Origin: Dehalococcoidia bacterium CG2_30_46_9
GTDB taxonomy: Bacteria > Chloroflexota > Dehalococcoidia > GIF9 > AB-539-J10
Length of the DNA: 8,498 bases
Assembly (NCBI GenBank): GCA_001873005.1
Contig: MNYE01000036.1
Coordinates: forward strand, 5,441-13,938
Direction of reading: 5' to 3'
This document shows, in pieces, positions 1 through 5,970 of this stretch; positions within the stretch are counted from its first letter, which is position 1; every line of letters begins with the position of its first letter. The notes beneath the pieces were generated by a model. The model did not search any database. It had not been told where the DNA came from and was given only the letters and a program-made list of their open reading frames with translations. The position numbers and the translations under genes are program-made.

Positions 1-33
1 TCTGGGAGTAAAGATGGTGGGGAGTTAAAATGA
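1..33 (+). CDS. Possible 3' end of an upstream gene, partial
   Basis: The first 30 bases read open in frame 1 as SGSKDGGELK and end at a TGA (31-33) that overlaps the ATG of the next gene as ATGA, a common arrangement in translationally coupled operons. Frame 2 is also open up to a TAA at 26-28, so the frame is not certain. If real, the gene is probably another piece of the split glutamate synthase, such as the FMN-binding synthase part. That is inferred only from the downstream neighbour; ten residues are too few to identify a family. Confidence 0.3.
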   Translation, partial: SGSKDGGELK

Positions 34-908
34 CAGAAGAAAAAGCCCCAAATGTCATTGCGACACGAATATCCTCTCCCTTGGCGTCTCCTCCTCAATC
101 TCCAACACTAAGAATAGATGCCGCTGGCGTTTACTATCGGGAGCTTAATGCCAGGCTAAGGGAGCTAGTCTCAAATGGCACCAAGAGAATCGAGCTCCAT
201 AATGTTTATGGGCAGAGATACATCGGTACCGACCTGGACAGGCCAGTAGATATTGAGATATTTGGCGTTCCCGGTAATGACCTGGGGGCCTTCATGGATG
301 GTCCCAGGATCATTGTCCACGGCAATGCTCAAGATGGCTGTGGCAATACCATGAACAGCGGCGAAATAATCATTCATGGCCATGCTGGGGACATTACTGG
401 CTTATCAGCTAGAGGTGGGAAGATCTTTGTCCGGGATGATGTTGGCTATCGCGCTGGCATCCATATGAAAGAGTATCAGGATAAGAAGCCTGTGCTGGTT
501 ATCGGTGGCACTGCCCAGGACTTCTTAGGCGAATACATGGCCGGTGGTGTTTTGATTATACTGGGTCTGAACCCTTCGGGCTTGAGCCCTCAAGAGCCTG
601 CCCTGAACAAAGTGAATGGGCGAAGCCTTGGTGAAGGCGAATGTCCCCTGAAACAAGTTCAGGGCAAGTTTATCGGCACTGGAATGCATGGTGGCGTCAT
701 CTATTTGAGAGGGAGTGTTAAAGATTTTCAACTGGGCAAGGAGGTAGGTATTGCTGAACTCGATGAAAAGGACCGTTTGGTCCTGAAGCAACTCGTAGGC
801 GAATTCGCCCAGCATTTTAGCTATGACGCTGAGGAAATATTGTATCATAAGTTCGCTAAACTCTTCCCTCTTTATCTCCGCCCCTACGGCAGACTTTACG
901 CCTACTAA
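30..908 (+). CDS. Glutamate synthase large-subunit C-terminal (GXGXG) domain protein, split GltB type
   Basis: This 292-residue protein consists almost entirely of the GXGXG right-handed beta-helix found at the C-terminus of the glutamate synthase alpha subunit. Glycine-rich turns repeat through residues 60-230, including QDGCGNTMNSGEIIIHGHAG (101-120), a GLSARGGKIFVRDDVGYRAG stretch (124-143) and GEYMAGGVLIILGL (167-180). The first 30 residues are proline- and serine-rich and look disordered. In archaea and some bacteria GOGAT is encoded as separate amidotransferase, FMN-synthase and GXGXG proteins; this would be the third, a structural domain with no active site of its own. FwdC of formylmethanofuran dehydrogenase shares the fold, but the nitrogen context favours GOGAT. 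The ATG at 30 follows GGGGAG at a good distance. The response regulator starts 18 bp downstream, suggesting one operon. Confidence 0.88.
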   Translation: MTEEKAPNVIATRISSPLASPPQSPTLRIDAAGVYYRELNARLRELVSNGTKRIELHNVYGQRYIGTDLDRPVDIEIFGVPGNDLGAFMDGPRIIVHGNAQDGCGNTMNSGEIIIHGHAGDITGLSARGGKIFVRDDVGYRAGIHMKEYQDKKPVLVIGGTAQDFLGEYMAGGVLIILGLNPSGLSPQEPALNKVNGRSLGEGECPLKQVQGKFIGTGMHGGVIYLRGSVKDFQLGKEVGIAELDEKDRLVLKQLVGEFAQHFSYDAEEILYHKFAKLFPLYLRPYGRLYAY

Positions 909-926
909 AATGGAGAGAGGACAGCC

Positions 927-1610
927 GTGTTTAGAATATTCATTGTAGCTGATGACAGCGAGCAGATAAGAGGACTAAGGTCGGGGCTTGCTCACAAAGG
1001 CTTTAGTTGCTCGGTGGTTCCCTGTAATGAAAAGACGGTTGAACAGTTGCAAGCGGAGCGTGGCAATCCCCCTCATCTGGTACTCCTGGATATACTACCA
1101 GCAAGGTTTGATTCAAAGACATTGAGCCTGTCCCGTAGAATCAGGTCAGAGGTGAATATACCGCTCATTGGCCTCGTTTCCAGAGAGATAATTGATAACC
1201 TCGATTCTGACTTCAGCTTGGATGATTTTGTTGTCAAGCCCTGGAACCTAGATGAGGTGGTAGTGAGGATAAAGCGAATCCTGCGGCAAACAAATGACCT
1301 GGATAGCAAAGAGATAATGAAGTGTGGCGACCTGGTTATAGATTCAGCCAAGTACGAGGTGTCACTTGGTGGCGAGCCAATAGTGCTTACTTTCAAGGAG
1401 TATCAGCTACTTAAGTTTCTAGCCAGCAATAAAGGAAAGGTTTTCACTCGTGATGCCCTGCTTGCTAAGGTTTGGGGATGGGATTATTACGGTGGAGACA
1501 GAACTGTAGATGTGCACATCAGGAGATTGAGGGGCAAGATCGAGGATAGAAGTCACTCTTTTATCGACACCGTGAGGAACATAGGCTATAGATTCAAGGA
1601 GAACGTCTAA
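927..1610 (+). CDS. OmpR-family response regulator with GlnR-like DNA-binding domain
   Basis: The 227-residue protein has a receiver domain (about 1-120) and an OmpR/PhoB winged helix (about 130-227). The acidic pair D9/D10, the likely phosphoacceptor D55, S85 and K104 are all present, so phosphorylation looks possible. Loops around them are unusual: DILPARFD replaces the common DxxMPGxDG, and DDFVVKPW replaces the typical DDYxxKPF. The C-terminal half, with LTFKEYQLLKFL, KVFTRDALLAKVWGWDY, the recognition-helix segment DRTVDVHIRRLRGKI and DTVRNIGYRF, closely resembles from memory the DNA-binding domain of actinobacterial GlnR, the nitrogen regulator. No histidine kinase gene is in the window. 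Translation starts at a GTG (927) after GGAGAGAGG. A tandem 11-bp repeat element lies just downstream, before the ammonium transporter genes, so this protein is the obvious candidate to bind it. The role as nitrogen regulator is inferred. Confidence 0.9.
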   Translation: MFRIFIVADDSEQIRGLRSGLAHKGFSCSVVPCNEKTVEQLQAERGNPPHLVLLDILPARFDSKTLSLSRRIRSEVNIPLIGLVSREIIDNLDSDFSLDDFVVKPWNLDEVVVRIKRILRQTNDLDSKEIMKCGDLVIDSAKYEVSLGGEPIVLTFKEYQLLKFLASNKGKVFTRDALLAKVWGWDYYGGDRTVDVHIRRLRGKIEDRSHSFIDTVRNIGYRFKENV

Positions 1611-1618
1611 CCCCCTTT

Positions 1619-1656
1619 GTAACACAAATTTAACCTGCTCGTAATATTCTGGAAAC
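1619..1656 (+). promoter_or_regulatory. Tandem four-half-site operator, GlnR-box-like
   Basis: Four five-base half-sites occur at exactly 11-bp intervals: GTAAC (1619-1623), TTAAC (1630-1634), GTAAT (1641-1645) and GAAAC (1652-1656), each separated by 6 bases. Actinobacterial GlnR binds a1-b1-a2-b2 arrays with consensus GTnAC-n6-GAAAC, and OmpR-family dimers generally bind direct repeats of one helical turn. The last half-site ends 10 bp before the -10 element, so the array covers the -35 region, as expected for activation. The likely ligand is the regulator encoded just upstream. Binding is inferred; the spacing and bases are seen directly. Confidence 0.7.
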
Positions 1657-1666
1657 ATCAAGCTTT

Positions 1667-1672
1667 TATCAT
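1667..1672 (+). promoter_or_regulatory. Candidate -10 element for the amt operon
   Basis: TATCAT matches the sigma-70 -10 consensus at five of six positions. The hexamer at the -35 position (ATATTC, 1644-1649) is poor and lies inside the tandem operator, which is typical of activator-dependent promoters of the PhoB/OmpR kind. The predicted transcript start, near 1679, falls only a few bases before the ATG at 1683. Confidence 0.5.
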
Positions 1673-1682
1673 TTGCCTAAAA

Positions 1683-1865
1683 ATGAGCATGGACATATGC
1701 GAGACTATAAAGCTATGGAGAGCCTTATCACCCAGGCTAGCCAGAGGTATTTCTGGTCAACCGCTTCCCGGTGAGGGACATACTGATGAGAAAGAAAGCG
1801 AAGGAGATACCGAAGAGAGAGCAGACGAACCCATTGAAGGTCAAGATGGGGACAACGATATTTAG
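1683..1865 (+). CDS. Small acidic ORF, 60 aa, unknown
   Basis: I do not recognise this product. Residues 1-30 are mixed and mildly basic (LWRALSPRLARG); residues 31-60 are strongly acidic and hydrophilic (EGHTDEKESEGDTEERADE and so on) and look disordered. There is no membrane segment or signal peptide. No Shine-Dalgarno sequence precedes the ATG at 1683 or the second ATG at 1689, and the predicted transcript start is only about 4 bases upstream, so translation would have to be essentially leaderless. The stop is 14 bases before amt, whose own ribosome binding site is strong. It could be a real small gene of the amt operon or merely an open stretch in a roughly 200-nt leader; the sequence alone does not decide. 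Confidence 0.35.
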   Translation: MSMDICETIKLWRALSPRLARGISGQPLPGEGHTDEKESEGDTEERADEPIEGQDGDNDI

Positions 1866-1879
1866 AAAGGAGATTTCAA

Positions 1880-3115
1880 ATGTCTATTGATACAGGTAAC
1901 ACTGCCTGGATGTTGATATCAACAGCGCTGGTGTGGCTTATGACGCCGGGCCTGGCCTTATTCTACGGCGGCATGGTGAGAAAGAAAAATGTTCTTGCCA
2001 CTATAATGATGAGCTTCGCCATCATTGCTATGGTATCTGTTCTCTGGATCCTTTACGGCTATAGTTTAAGCTTTGGCCCGGACAAAAGTGGCATCATCGG
2101 GGGACTCGACTGGCTTGGCCTTAAAGGTGTAGGACAGGATCCTTCATCTGTGTATGCAAGCACTGTCCCTCATCTAGTTTTCATGGCATTTCAGACCACG
2201 TTTGCTATTATCACTGTGGCTCTCATCACCGGAGCCGTAGTAGAACGTATTAAATTCAGCGCCTTGCTCATCTTTTCCGCCTTATGGTTTACTCTGGTCT
2301 ACTGCCCAGTGGCACATTGGGTATGGGGAAGTGGGGGATGGCTAGCTAAACTGGGGGCTCTTGATTTTGCCGGTGGCACCGTAGTTCATATAAATGCCGG
2401 TGTTTCGGCATTGGCTTTAGCTTTGGTACTGGGACCGCGAAAGGGATTCAAAGAAAGGGAGACGATGGAACCAAACAACTTACCCATGGTGGTGCTTGGC
2501 GCTGCCCTCCTCTGGTTCGGATGGTTCGGGTTTAATGCGGGAAGTGCCCTAAGCGCAGGCAGACTGACTTCCAGTGCCTTCGTAGCTACAAATACTGCTG
2601 CTGCCTCTGCTGCCTTAACCTGGATGGTTCTTGCATGGATTAATCGCAGACCATCAGTGCTTGGCGCTGCCACAGGTGCCGTGGTTGGTCTAGTCGCTAT
2701 CACACCCGCTGCCGGCTTCGTACATCCACTGGCCGGCATACCAATAGGAGCTATAGCTTCGATAATCTCCTACCATGTTATGGCCTGGAGGAGCAGGGCA
2801 AACAGGGTAGACGAATCTCTGGATGTTTTCGCTTGTCATGGCATCGGCGGAACGTGGGGGGCTTTAGCCACCGGCATTTTCGCCGCTGTGGCTATCAATT
2901 CAACCGGAGCTAATGGTTTGATCTATGGAAGCGGGATGCAAGTTCTCAAACAATTAGCTGCAGTTGCCGCTACCTGGGGCTATTCCTTTGTAGTTTCCTG
3001 GGGGCTGGCAAAGATTTTGAAGGCTACTATCGGGCTTCGGGTGAAAGAAGAAGAGGAACTAGTGGGACTGGACATATCCCAGCACGGTGAACGAGCTTAT
3101 GGAGGTGTAGTCTAA
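1880..3115 (+). CDS. amt: Ammonium transporter, Amt/AmtB family
   Basis: This 411-residue inner-membrane channel conducts ammonium, probably as a trimer of 11-helix subunits. Family hallmarks are present in order: WMLISTALVWLMTPGLALFYGGMV in the first helix (residues 10-33), the gate phenylalanines F108 (in FQTTFAIIT) and F218 (in GWFGFNAGSAL), the conserved D162 in DFAGGTVVHINAG, and the twin pore histidines H170 and H320 (in FACHGIGGTWGAL). The conserved cytoplasmic tail ends with EEELVGLDISQHGERAYGG (391-409), which in AmtB-GlnK pairs contacts P-II. The N-terminus begins directly with helix 1 and lacks the cleaved signal peptide of E. coli AmtB. GAAAGGAG just before the ATG at 1880 is a strong ribosome binding site. 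The stop overlaps the P-II gene by one base (TAATG), the classic amt-glnK pairing. The tandem operator at 1619-1656 is the likely control site. Confidence 0.97.
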   Translation: MSIDTGNTAWMLISTALVWLMTPGLALFYGGMVRKKNVLATIMMSFAIIAMVSVLWILYGYSLSFGPDKSGIIGGLDWLGLKGVGQDPSSVYASTVPHLVFMAFQTTFAIITVALITGAVVERIKFSALLIFSALWFTLVYCPVAHWVWGSGGWLAKLGALDFAGGTVVHINAGVSALALALVLGPRKGFKERETMEPNNLPMVVLGAALLWFGWFGFNAGSALSAGRLTSSAFVATNTAAASAALTWMVLAWINRRPSVLGAATGAVVGLVAITPAAGFVHPLAGIPIGAIASIISYHVMAWRSRANRVDESLDVFACHGIGGTWGALATGIFAAVAINSTGANGLIYGSGMQVLKQLAAVAATWGYSFVVSWGLAKILKATIGLRVKEEEELVGLDISQHGERAYGGVV

Positions 3116-3474
3116 TGAAGAAAATAGAAGCCATTATAAGGGAAGAAAAGCTGGAATCTGTCAAAACGGCACTTGAGGAAAAAGGCATTGCAGGCATGAC
3201 CCTGACCCGGGTCAGCGGTCGGGGACGTCAAAAGGGTATCCTTTTACAATGGCGAGCTAGCGATTATAGAGTAGATTTCCTGCCCAAGATAAAGTTAGAG
3301 ATTGTGTTGAGCGATGATGAATATAAAGATGCTGTTGACATCATTTGCAAAGCAGCCAAAACTGGAAAGGAAGGGGATGGCATGATATTTGTCCTGCCCG
3401 TGGAAACCGCCTTTCGAGTCAGAACCAGCGATAACGGCGAAATATGTAGCAAAACAATAGAAGGAGGAAAGTAA
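3115..3474 (+). CDS. Nitrogen regulatory protein P-II (GlnB/GlnK family)
   Basis: This 119-residue trimeric signal protein senses ATP/ADP and 2-oxoglutarate; placed directly after amt it probably blocks the transporter when nitrogen is plentiful (GlnK role). E. coli numbering applies without gaps: Q39 of the GRGRQKG segment, K58 in VDFLPK, the B-loop TGKEGDG (83-89), and R101 and R103 in RVRT are conserved. The T-loop keeps Y51, the uridylylation position, but has W46 where Y46 is usual. Residue 90, normally a lysine contacting ATP phosphates, is methionine (TGKEGDGM), and residues 9-12 read REEK instead of KPFK. The tail is about 7 residues longer than the usual 112. GGAGGTG at 3101-3107, inside the end of amt, is the ribosome binding site. 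Family identity is secure; whether it modifies or binds nucleotides normally is open. Confidence 0.95.
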   Translation: MKKIEAIIREEKLESVKTALEEKGIAGMTLTRVSGRGRQKGILLQWRASDYRVDFLPKIKLEIVLSDDEYKDAVDIICKAAKTGKEGDGMIFVLPVETAFRVRTSDNGEICSKTIEGGK

Positions 3475-3476
3475 AC

Positions 3477-3569
3477 ATGAAACCGGAAGAAATTTTGAAA
3501 TTTGTCAAGGAAAGCAATAGCGAGACATTGCTAAACGGTCTCGCAGCCACCCAGTTGACCTTGGCTTGA
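3477..3569 (+). CDS. Short ORF, 30 aa, resembling a glutamine synthetase N-terminus; possible remnant
   Basis: The product MKPEEILKFVKESNSETLLNGLAATQLTLA starts 9 nt after a near-perfect AAGGAGG (3461-3467), so it is probably translated. Its first 14 residues resemble the usual start of type I glutamine synthetases (a T/KPEEVLKxxKE pattern), after which similarity ends and a stop follows. It sits between the P-II gene and an intact glnA. It may be the 5' stump of a deleted second glutamine synthetase gene, or a short translated leader in front of glnA. The resemblance is short and from memory, so this is weak. Confidence 0.4.
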   Translation: MKPEEILKFVKESNSETLLNGLAATQLTLA

Positions 3570-3583
3570 ATTTATGGTTTGAT
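3555..3583 (+). promoter_or_regulatory. Candidate promoter for glnA
   Basis: TTGACC (3555-3560) and TTTGAT (3578-3583) are separated by 17 bp, with a TG one base before the -10 hexamer (extended -10). The predicted start near 3590 would leave a leader of about 27 nt containing the AGGAGG of glnA. It would give glnA an mRNA separate from amt read-through. The match is moderate (five of six and four of six bases). Confidence 0.35.
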
Positions 3584-3616
3584 AACAAGCAGTTAGTCTA
3601 AGAATCAGGAGGGTTA

Positions 3617-4960
3617 ATGACTATTAGAGATCGAGCGGAAGCAAAAGAATACATACTTAAAACAGCTAAGGAACAGAATGTCAAATTTATCCGCATGTGG
3701 TTCACCGATATTCTGGGTTTTCTAAAGAGTTTTGCTATCACTGTTCATGAGTTGGAAGACGCTCTGGAAGAAGGTGTAGGATTTGATGGTTCATCGATTG
3801 AAGGGTTTGTCCGTATTGATGAGAGTGATATGGTAGCTCTGCCTGACCCTAATACCTTTCAACTTCTTCCCTGGCGACCCAAAGAGCATGCCGCGGTAGC
3901 CCGAATGTTCTGCGATATTTTTACTCCAAGCAAAGAGCCCTTCGAGGGTGACCCGAGATATGTGCTGAAAAAGAACCTCAAAAAGGTAGCAGACATGGGT
4001 TATATCTATTATGTTGGCCCGGAGCTGGAGTACTTCTATTTCAAGGATTCGAGTGGCACTGAGCCTCTAGATGTTGGTGGATATTTTGATATGGACCCTC
4101 ACGATGCTGCCACTGATCTGCGGAGAGATACGATTCTCGCTCTAGAGGAAATGGGTATCGCCATTGATAAATCCCATCACGAGGTTGCTACCAGTCAGCA
4201 TGAGATAGATATGCATTACACTGATGCGCTGACCATGGCCGACAATGTAATGACCTACCGCTTGGTAGTCAAGCAAATAGCACTACAGCAAGGGGTTTAC
4301 GCCACCTTTATGCCCAAACCCGTTTTTGGTATTAATGGCAGTGGCATGCACGTGCACCAGTCGCTATTTAAAGGTGATAGTAACGCCTTTTTTGACAGTA
4401 ACGGTAAGTATCACCTGTCCCAGATTGGGATGAGCTTCCTGGCTGGGCTACTCAAGTATGCCCCGGAGATTACCGCGGTCACCAGTCAGTGGGTGAACTC
4501 CTATAAGCGGCTAGTGCCCGGTTATGAGGCACCGGTCTACCTCTCCTGGGCGCAGCGCAACCGCTCCGACCTCATCCGCCAGCCAGTTTACAAGGTAGGT
4601 AAGGAGAAGGAAACCCGCTTTGAAATCCGTTCGCCTGACCCGGCCTGTAACCCCTACCTCTGTTTCAGTGTAATGCTGGCGGCCGGGCTGGAAGGAATTA
4701 AGCAAAAGCTGGAAGCCCCGGAACCTGTGGAAGAAAATGTCTACAAGATGACGAATGAAGAAAGAAAGAAACGGGGCATCGGCACCCTACCGGCTAGTCT
4801 CTGGGAAGCGATTCAGCTTGCCGAAAAGAGTGAACTGGTGCGAGAAGCCCTTGGTGACCATGTTTTTCACGCTTTCATCGAGAACAAGAAGATTGAGTGG
4901 GACCGGTATCGGATTCACGTTACTGACTATGAACTCAAAGAGTATTTACCCATACTGTAG
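3617..4960 (+). CDS. glnA: Glutamine synthetase, type I (GSI-alpha)
   Basis: This 447-residue enzyme makes glutamine from glutamate, ammonia and ATP in the cytoplasm, normally as a dodecamer. The N-terminal beta-grasp domain carries the FDGSSIEGF latch with D57. The catalytic domain shows metal-binding glutamates E136 and E138 (GPELEYF), E189 and E196 (HHEVATSQHE), H245 in NGSGMHVHQSL, the glutamate-flap segment KRLVPGYEAP (R298, E304), NRSD (315-318) and the EIRSPDPACNPYL segment. Length and the ENVYKMTNEERKKRGI segment match GSI-alpha, the form of Firmicutes, Chloroflexota and archaea, which lacks the GSI-beta insertion and is generally not adenylylated but feedback-controlled. AGGAGG (3607-3612) lies only 4 nt from the ATG, slightly close, but no better start exists. 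It ends the nitrogen gene cluster and converges with the recombinase operon. Confidence 0.97.
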   Translation: MTIRDRAEAKEYILKTAKEQNVKFIRMWFTDILGFLKSFAITVHELEDALEEGVGFDGSSIEGFVRIDESDMVALPDPNTFQLLPWRPKEHAAVARMFCDIFTPSKEPFEGDPRYVLKKNLKKVADMGYIYYVGPELEYFYFKDSSGTEPLDVGGYFDMDPHDAATDLRRDTILALEEMGIAIDKSHHEVATSQHEIDMHYTDALTMADNVMTYRLVVKQIALQQGVYATFMPKPVFGINGSGMHVHQSLFKGDSNAFFDSNGKYHLSQIGMSFLAGLLKYAPEITAVTSQWVNSYKRLVPGYEAPVYLSWAQRNRSDLIRQPVYKVGKEKETRFEIRSPDPACNPYLCFSVMLAAGLEGIKQKLEAPEPVEENVYKMTNEERKKRGIGTLPASLWEAIQLAEKSELVREALGDHVFHAFIENKKIEWDRYRIHVTDYELKEYLPIL

Positions 4961-4973
4961 AGCCTACGTATTC

Positions 4974-5024
4974 CAAATATAAAAACTCAAATATTATGCA
5001 CTTGACATAATATTTCCATATTTG
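4974..5024. repeat. AT-rich junction with perfect 10-bp inverted repeat, possible recombination site
   Basis: AAATATTATG (4989-4998) and CATAATATTT (5006-5015) are perfect inverted copies around a 7-nt spacer, CACTTGA. CAAATAT occurs directly at 4974-4980 and 4988-4994, and inverted as ATATTTG at 5018-5024. Arms of about 10-11 bp around a 6-8 bp spacer are the layout of tyrosine recombinase core sites, and the two recombinase genes end alongside. It could instead be a weak AU-rich hairpin ending the two converging transcripts, though it has no GC stem or T-run. Confidence 0.4.
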
Positions 5025-5025
5025 A

Positions 5026-5970
5026 CTAATAAGAATTGAGCTCAGAGAGGGGATGGTATTTGTGGTGGGTTTCTTCGGCATATTTATCAGAGACATGAAC
5101 ATAGCGGGTAGTAGTATTCAGAGATTCGTGGCCCAAAAGAATCTGAATAGCTGCGGGATTAGCACCTCTTTCAGCGAGGTAAGTAGCAAAACCATGCCTT
5201 AAGGAGTGTGCTGAGGTGGGCACATTAATCTTCAATTTCTCTCGGTACCTCTTGATTTTTTCCTGAAGGTAATTGGTGGAAATCCTTTTTCCCGATTTAC
5301 TTACATTTCTTCCAGCATAGGGAATAAATAGAGCAGAACAATTATCCCGCCGGCTATTCAAAAATGCGTCTAGGTGATACTTAGCTCTTGGAGTCAAATA
5401 GACAAAACGTTGTTTCCTGCCTTTGCCAGTGATAAAAATCCGTCCAGAGTCGTCAATCTGGCTACGAGTGAGACTACAAAGCTCGGAAATACGCATGCCG
5501 GTGGCAAATAATACCTCCAGCATAGCCCGGTTTCTTAGGGCTGTCTTAACATTTGTCTCTAAAGAGCTTGGCGCTTCAATTAGTCTGATCAGGTCCTCAA
5601 GTTCAGCTACCTGCGGGTGCTTCCGTCCAGTTTTAGTCAATTTGACTGCTTCAGGTGCCAGGGGACAAGGATGATCCATCTCAATTAAGTAGCGTAAATA
5701 GCCACGAAGGGCTGATAGCATACGGTTTATCGAACAGGAATCGAGTTGTTTGTCACCTCGCCTGTCTAAGCTTGCTGTTTTGCGGTCGCGAGAATCTAGA
5801 TATGCCTTATAGTAGGTGATAGTGCGCTTATCAACTTTATCAAACTCAATGCCTCTTTCCTCCAAGAAGTTATTGAAAACATCTAAATCTCGTTCGTAAT
5901 TATAGACTGTCTCAAGGGAATATTTATTAGCTTGCAAATTTAGCAAGAAATCATGAATATGCGGTAACAT
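5026..5970 (-). CDS. Tyrosine recombinase/integrase (XerC/D-like), third gene of module
   Basis: This 314-residue protein has the N-terminal SAM-like core-binding domain (about 1-100) and the C-terminal catalytic domain. All residues of the tyrosine recombinase active site are visible: R160 in ATGMRISEL, K183 in TGKGRKQRFV, H255 and R258 in HSLRH, H281 in LLGHESLNTTTRY and the nucleophile Y290. Such enzymes cut and rejoin DNA through a 3'-phosphotyrosine for integration, excision or dimer resolution. The closest general resemblance is to XerC/XerD, but the position in a three-gene operon argues for an element-borne enzyme. The ATG at 5970 lies inside the end of the preceding gene (20-bp overlap) with AAAGGA about 10 nt upstream, implying translational coupling. 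The sequence is clearly different from the other recombinase here, so this is not a recent duplication. Confidence 0.93.
   Translation of the reverse strand: MLPHIHDFLLNLQANKYSLETVYNYERDLDVFNNFLEERGIEFDKVDKRTITYYKAYLDSRDRKTASLDRRGDKQLDSCSINRMLSALRGYLRYLIEMDHPCPLAPEAVKLTKTGRKHPQVAELEDLIRLIEAPSSLETNVKTALRNRAMLEVLFATGMRISELCSLTRSQIDDSGRIFITGKGRKQRFVYLTPRAKYHLDAFLNSRRDNCSALFIPYAGRNVSKSGKRISTNYLQEKIKRYREKLKINVPTSAHSLRHGFATYLAERGANPAAIQILLGHESLNTTTRYVHVSDKYAEETHHKYHPLSELNSY

Noticed and set aside
2386..2739. A 117-codon minus-strand frame inside amt, rich in alanine and proline.
   Set aside because: Shadow of the transporter coding sequence; its composition mirrors the opposite strand of Gly/Ala-rich membrane helices.
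3571..3597. Possible further GlnR-type half-sites before glnA: TTTAT, ATAAC, TTAGT at 11-bp spacing.
   Set aside because: Only the middle unit is a good match; the others match three of five bases, which is not above chance in this AT-rich stretch.
4755..4982. A 75-codon frame overlapping the end of glnA.
   Set aside because: It lies in another frame of the clearly conserved glutamine synthetase coding sequence and has no ribosome binding site or recognisable features.
4989..5015. Intrinsic terminator for glnA.
   Set aside because: The stem is only A/T-rich (one G-C pair) and is not followed by a run of Ts, so I list it as a repeat and not a terminator.
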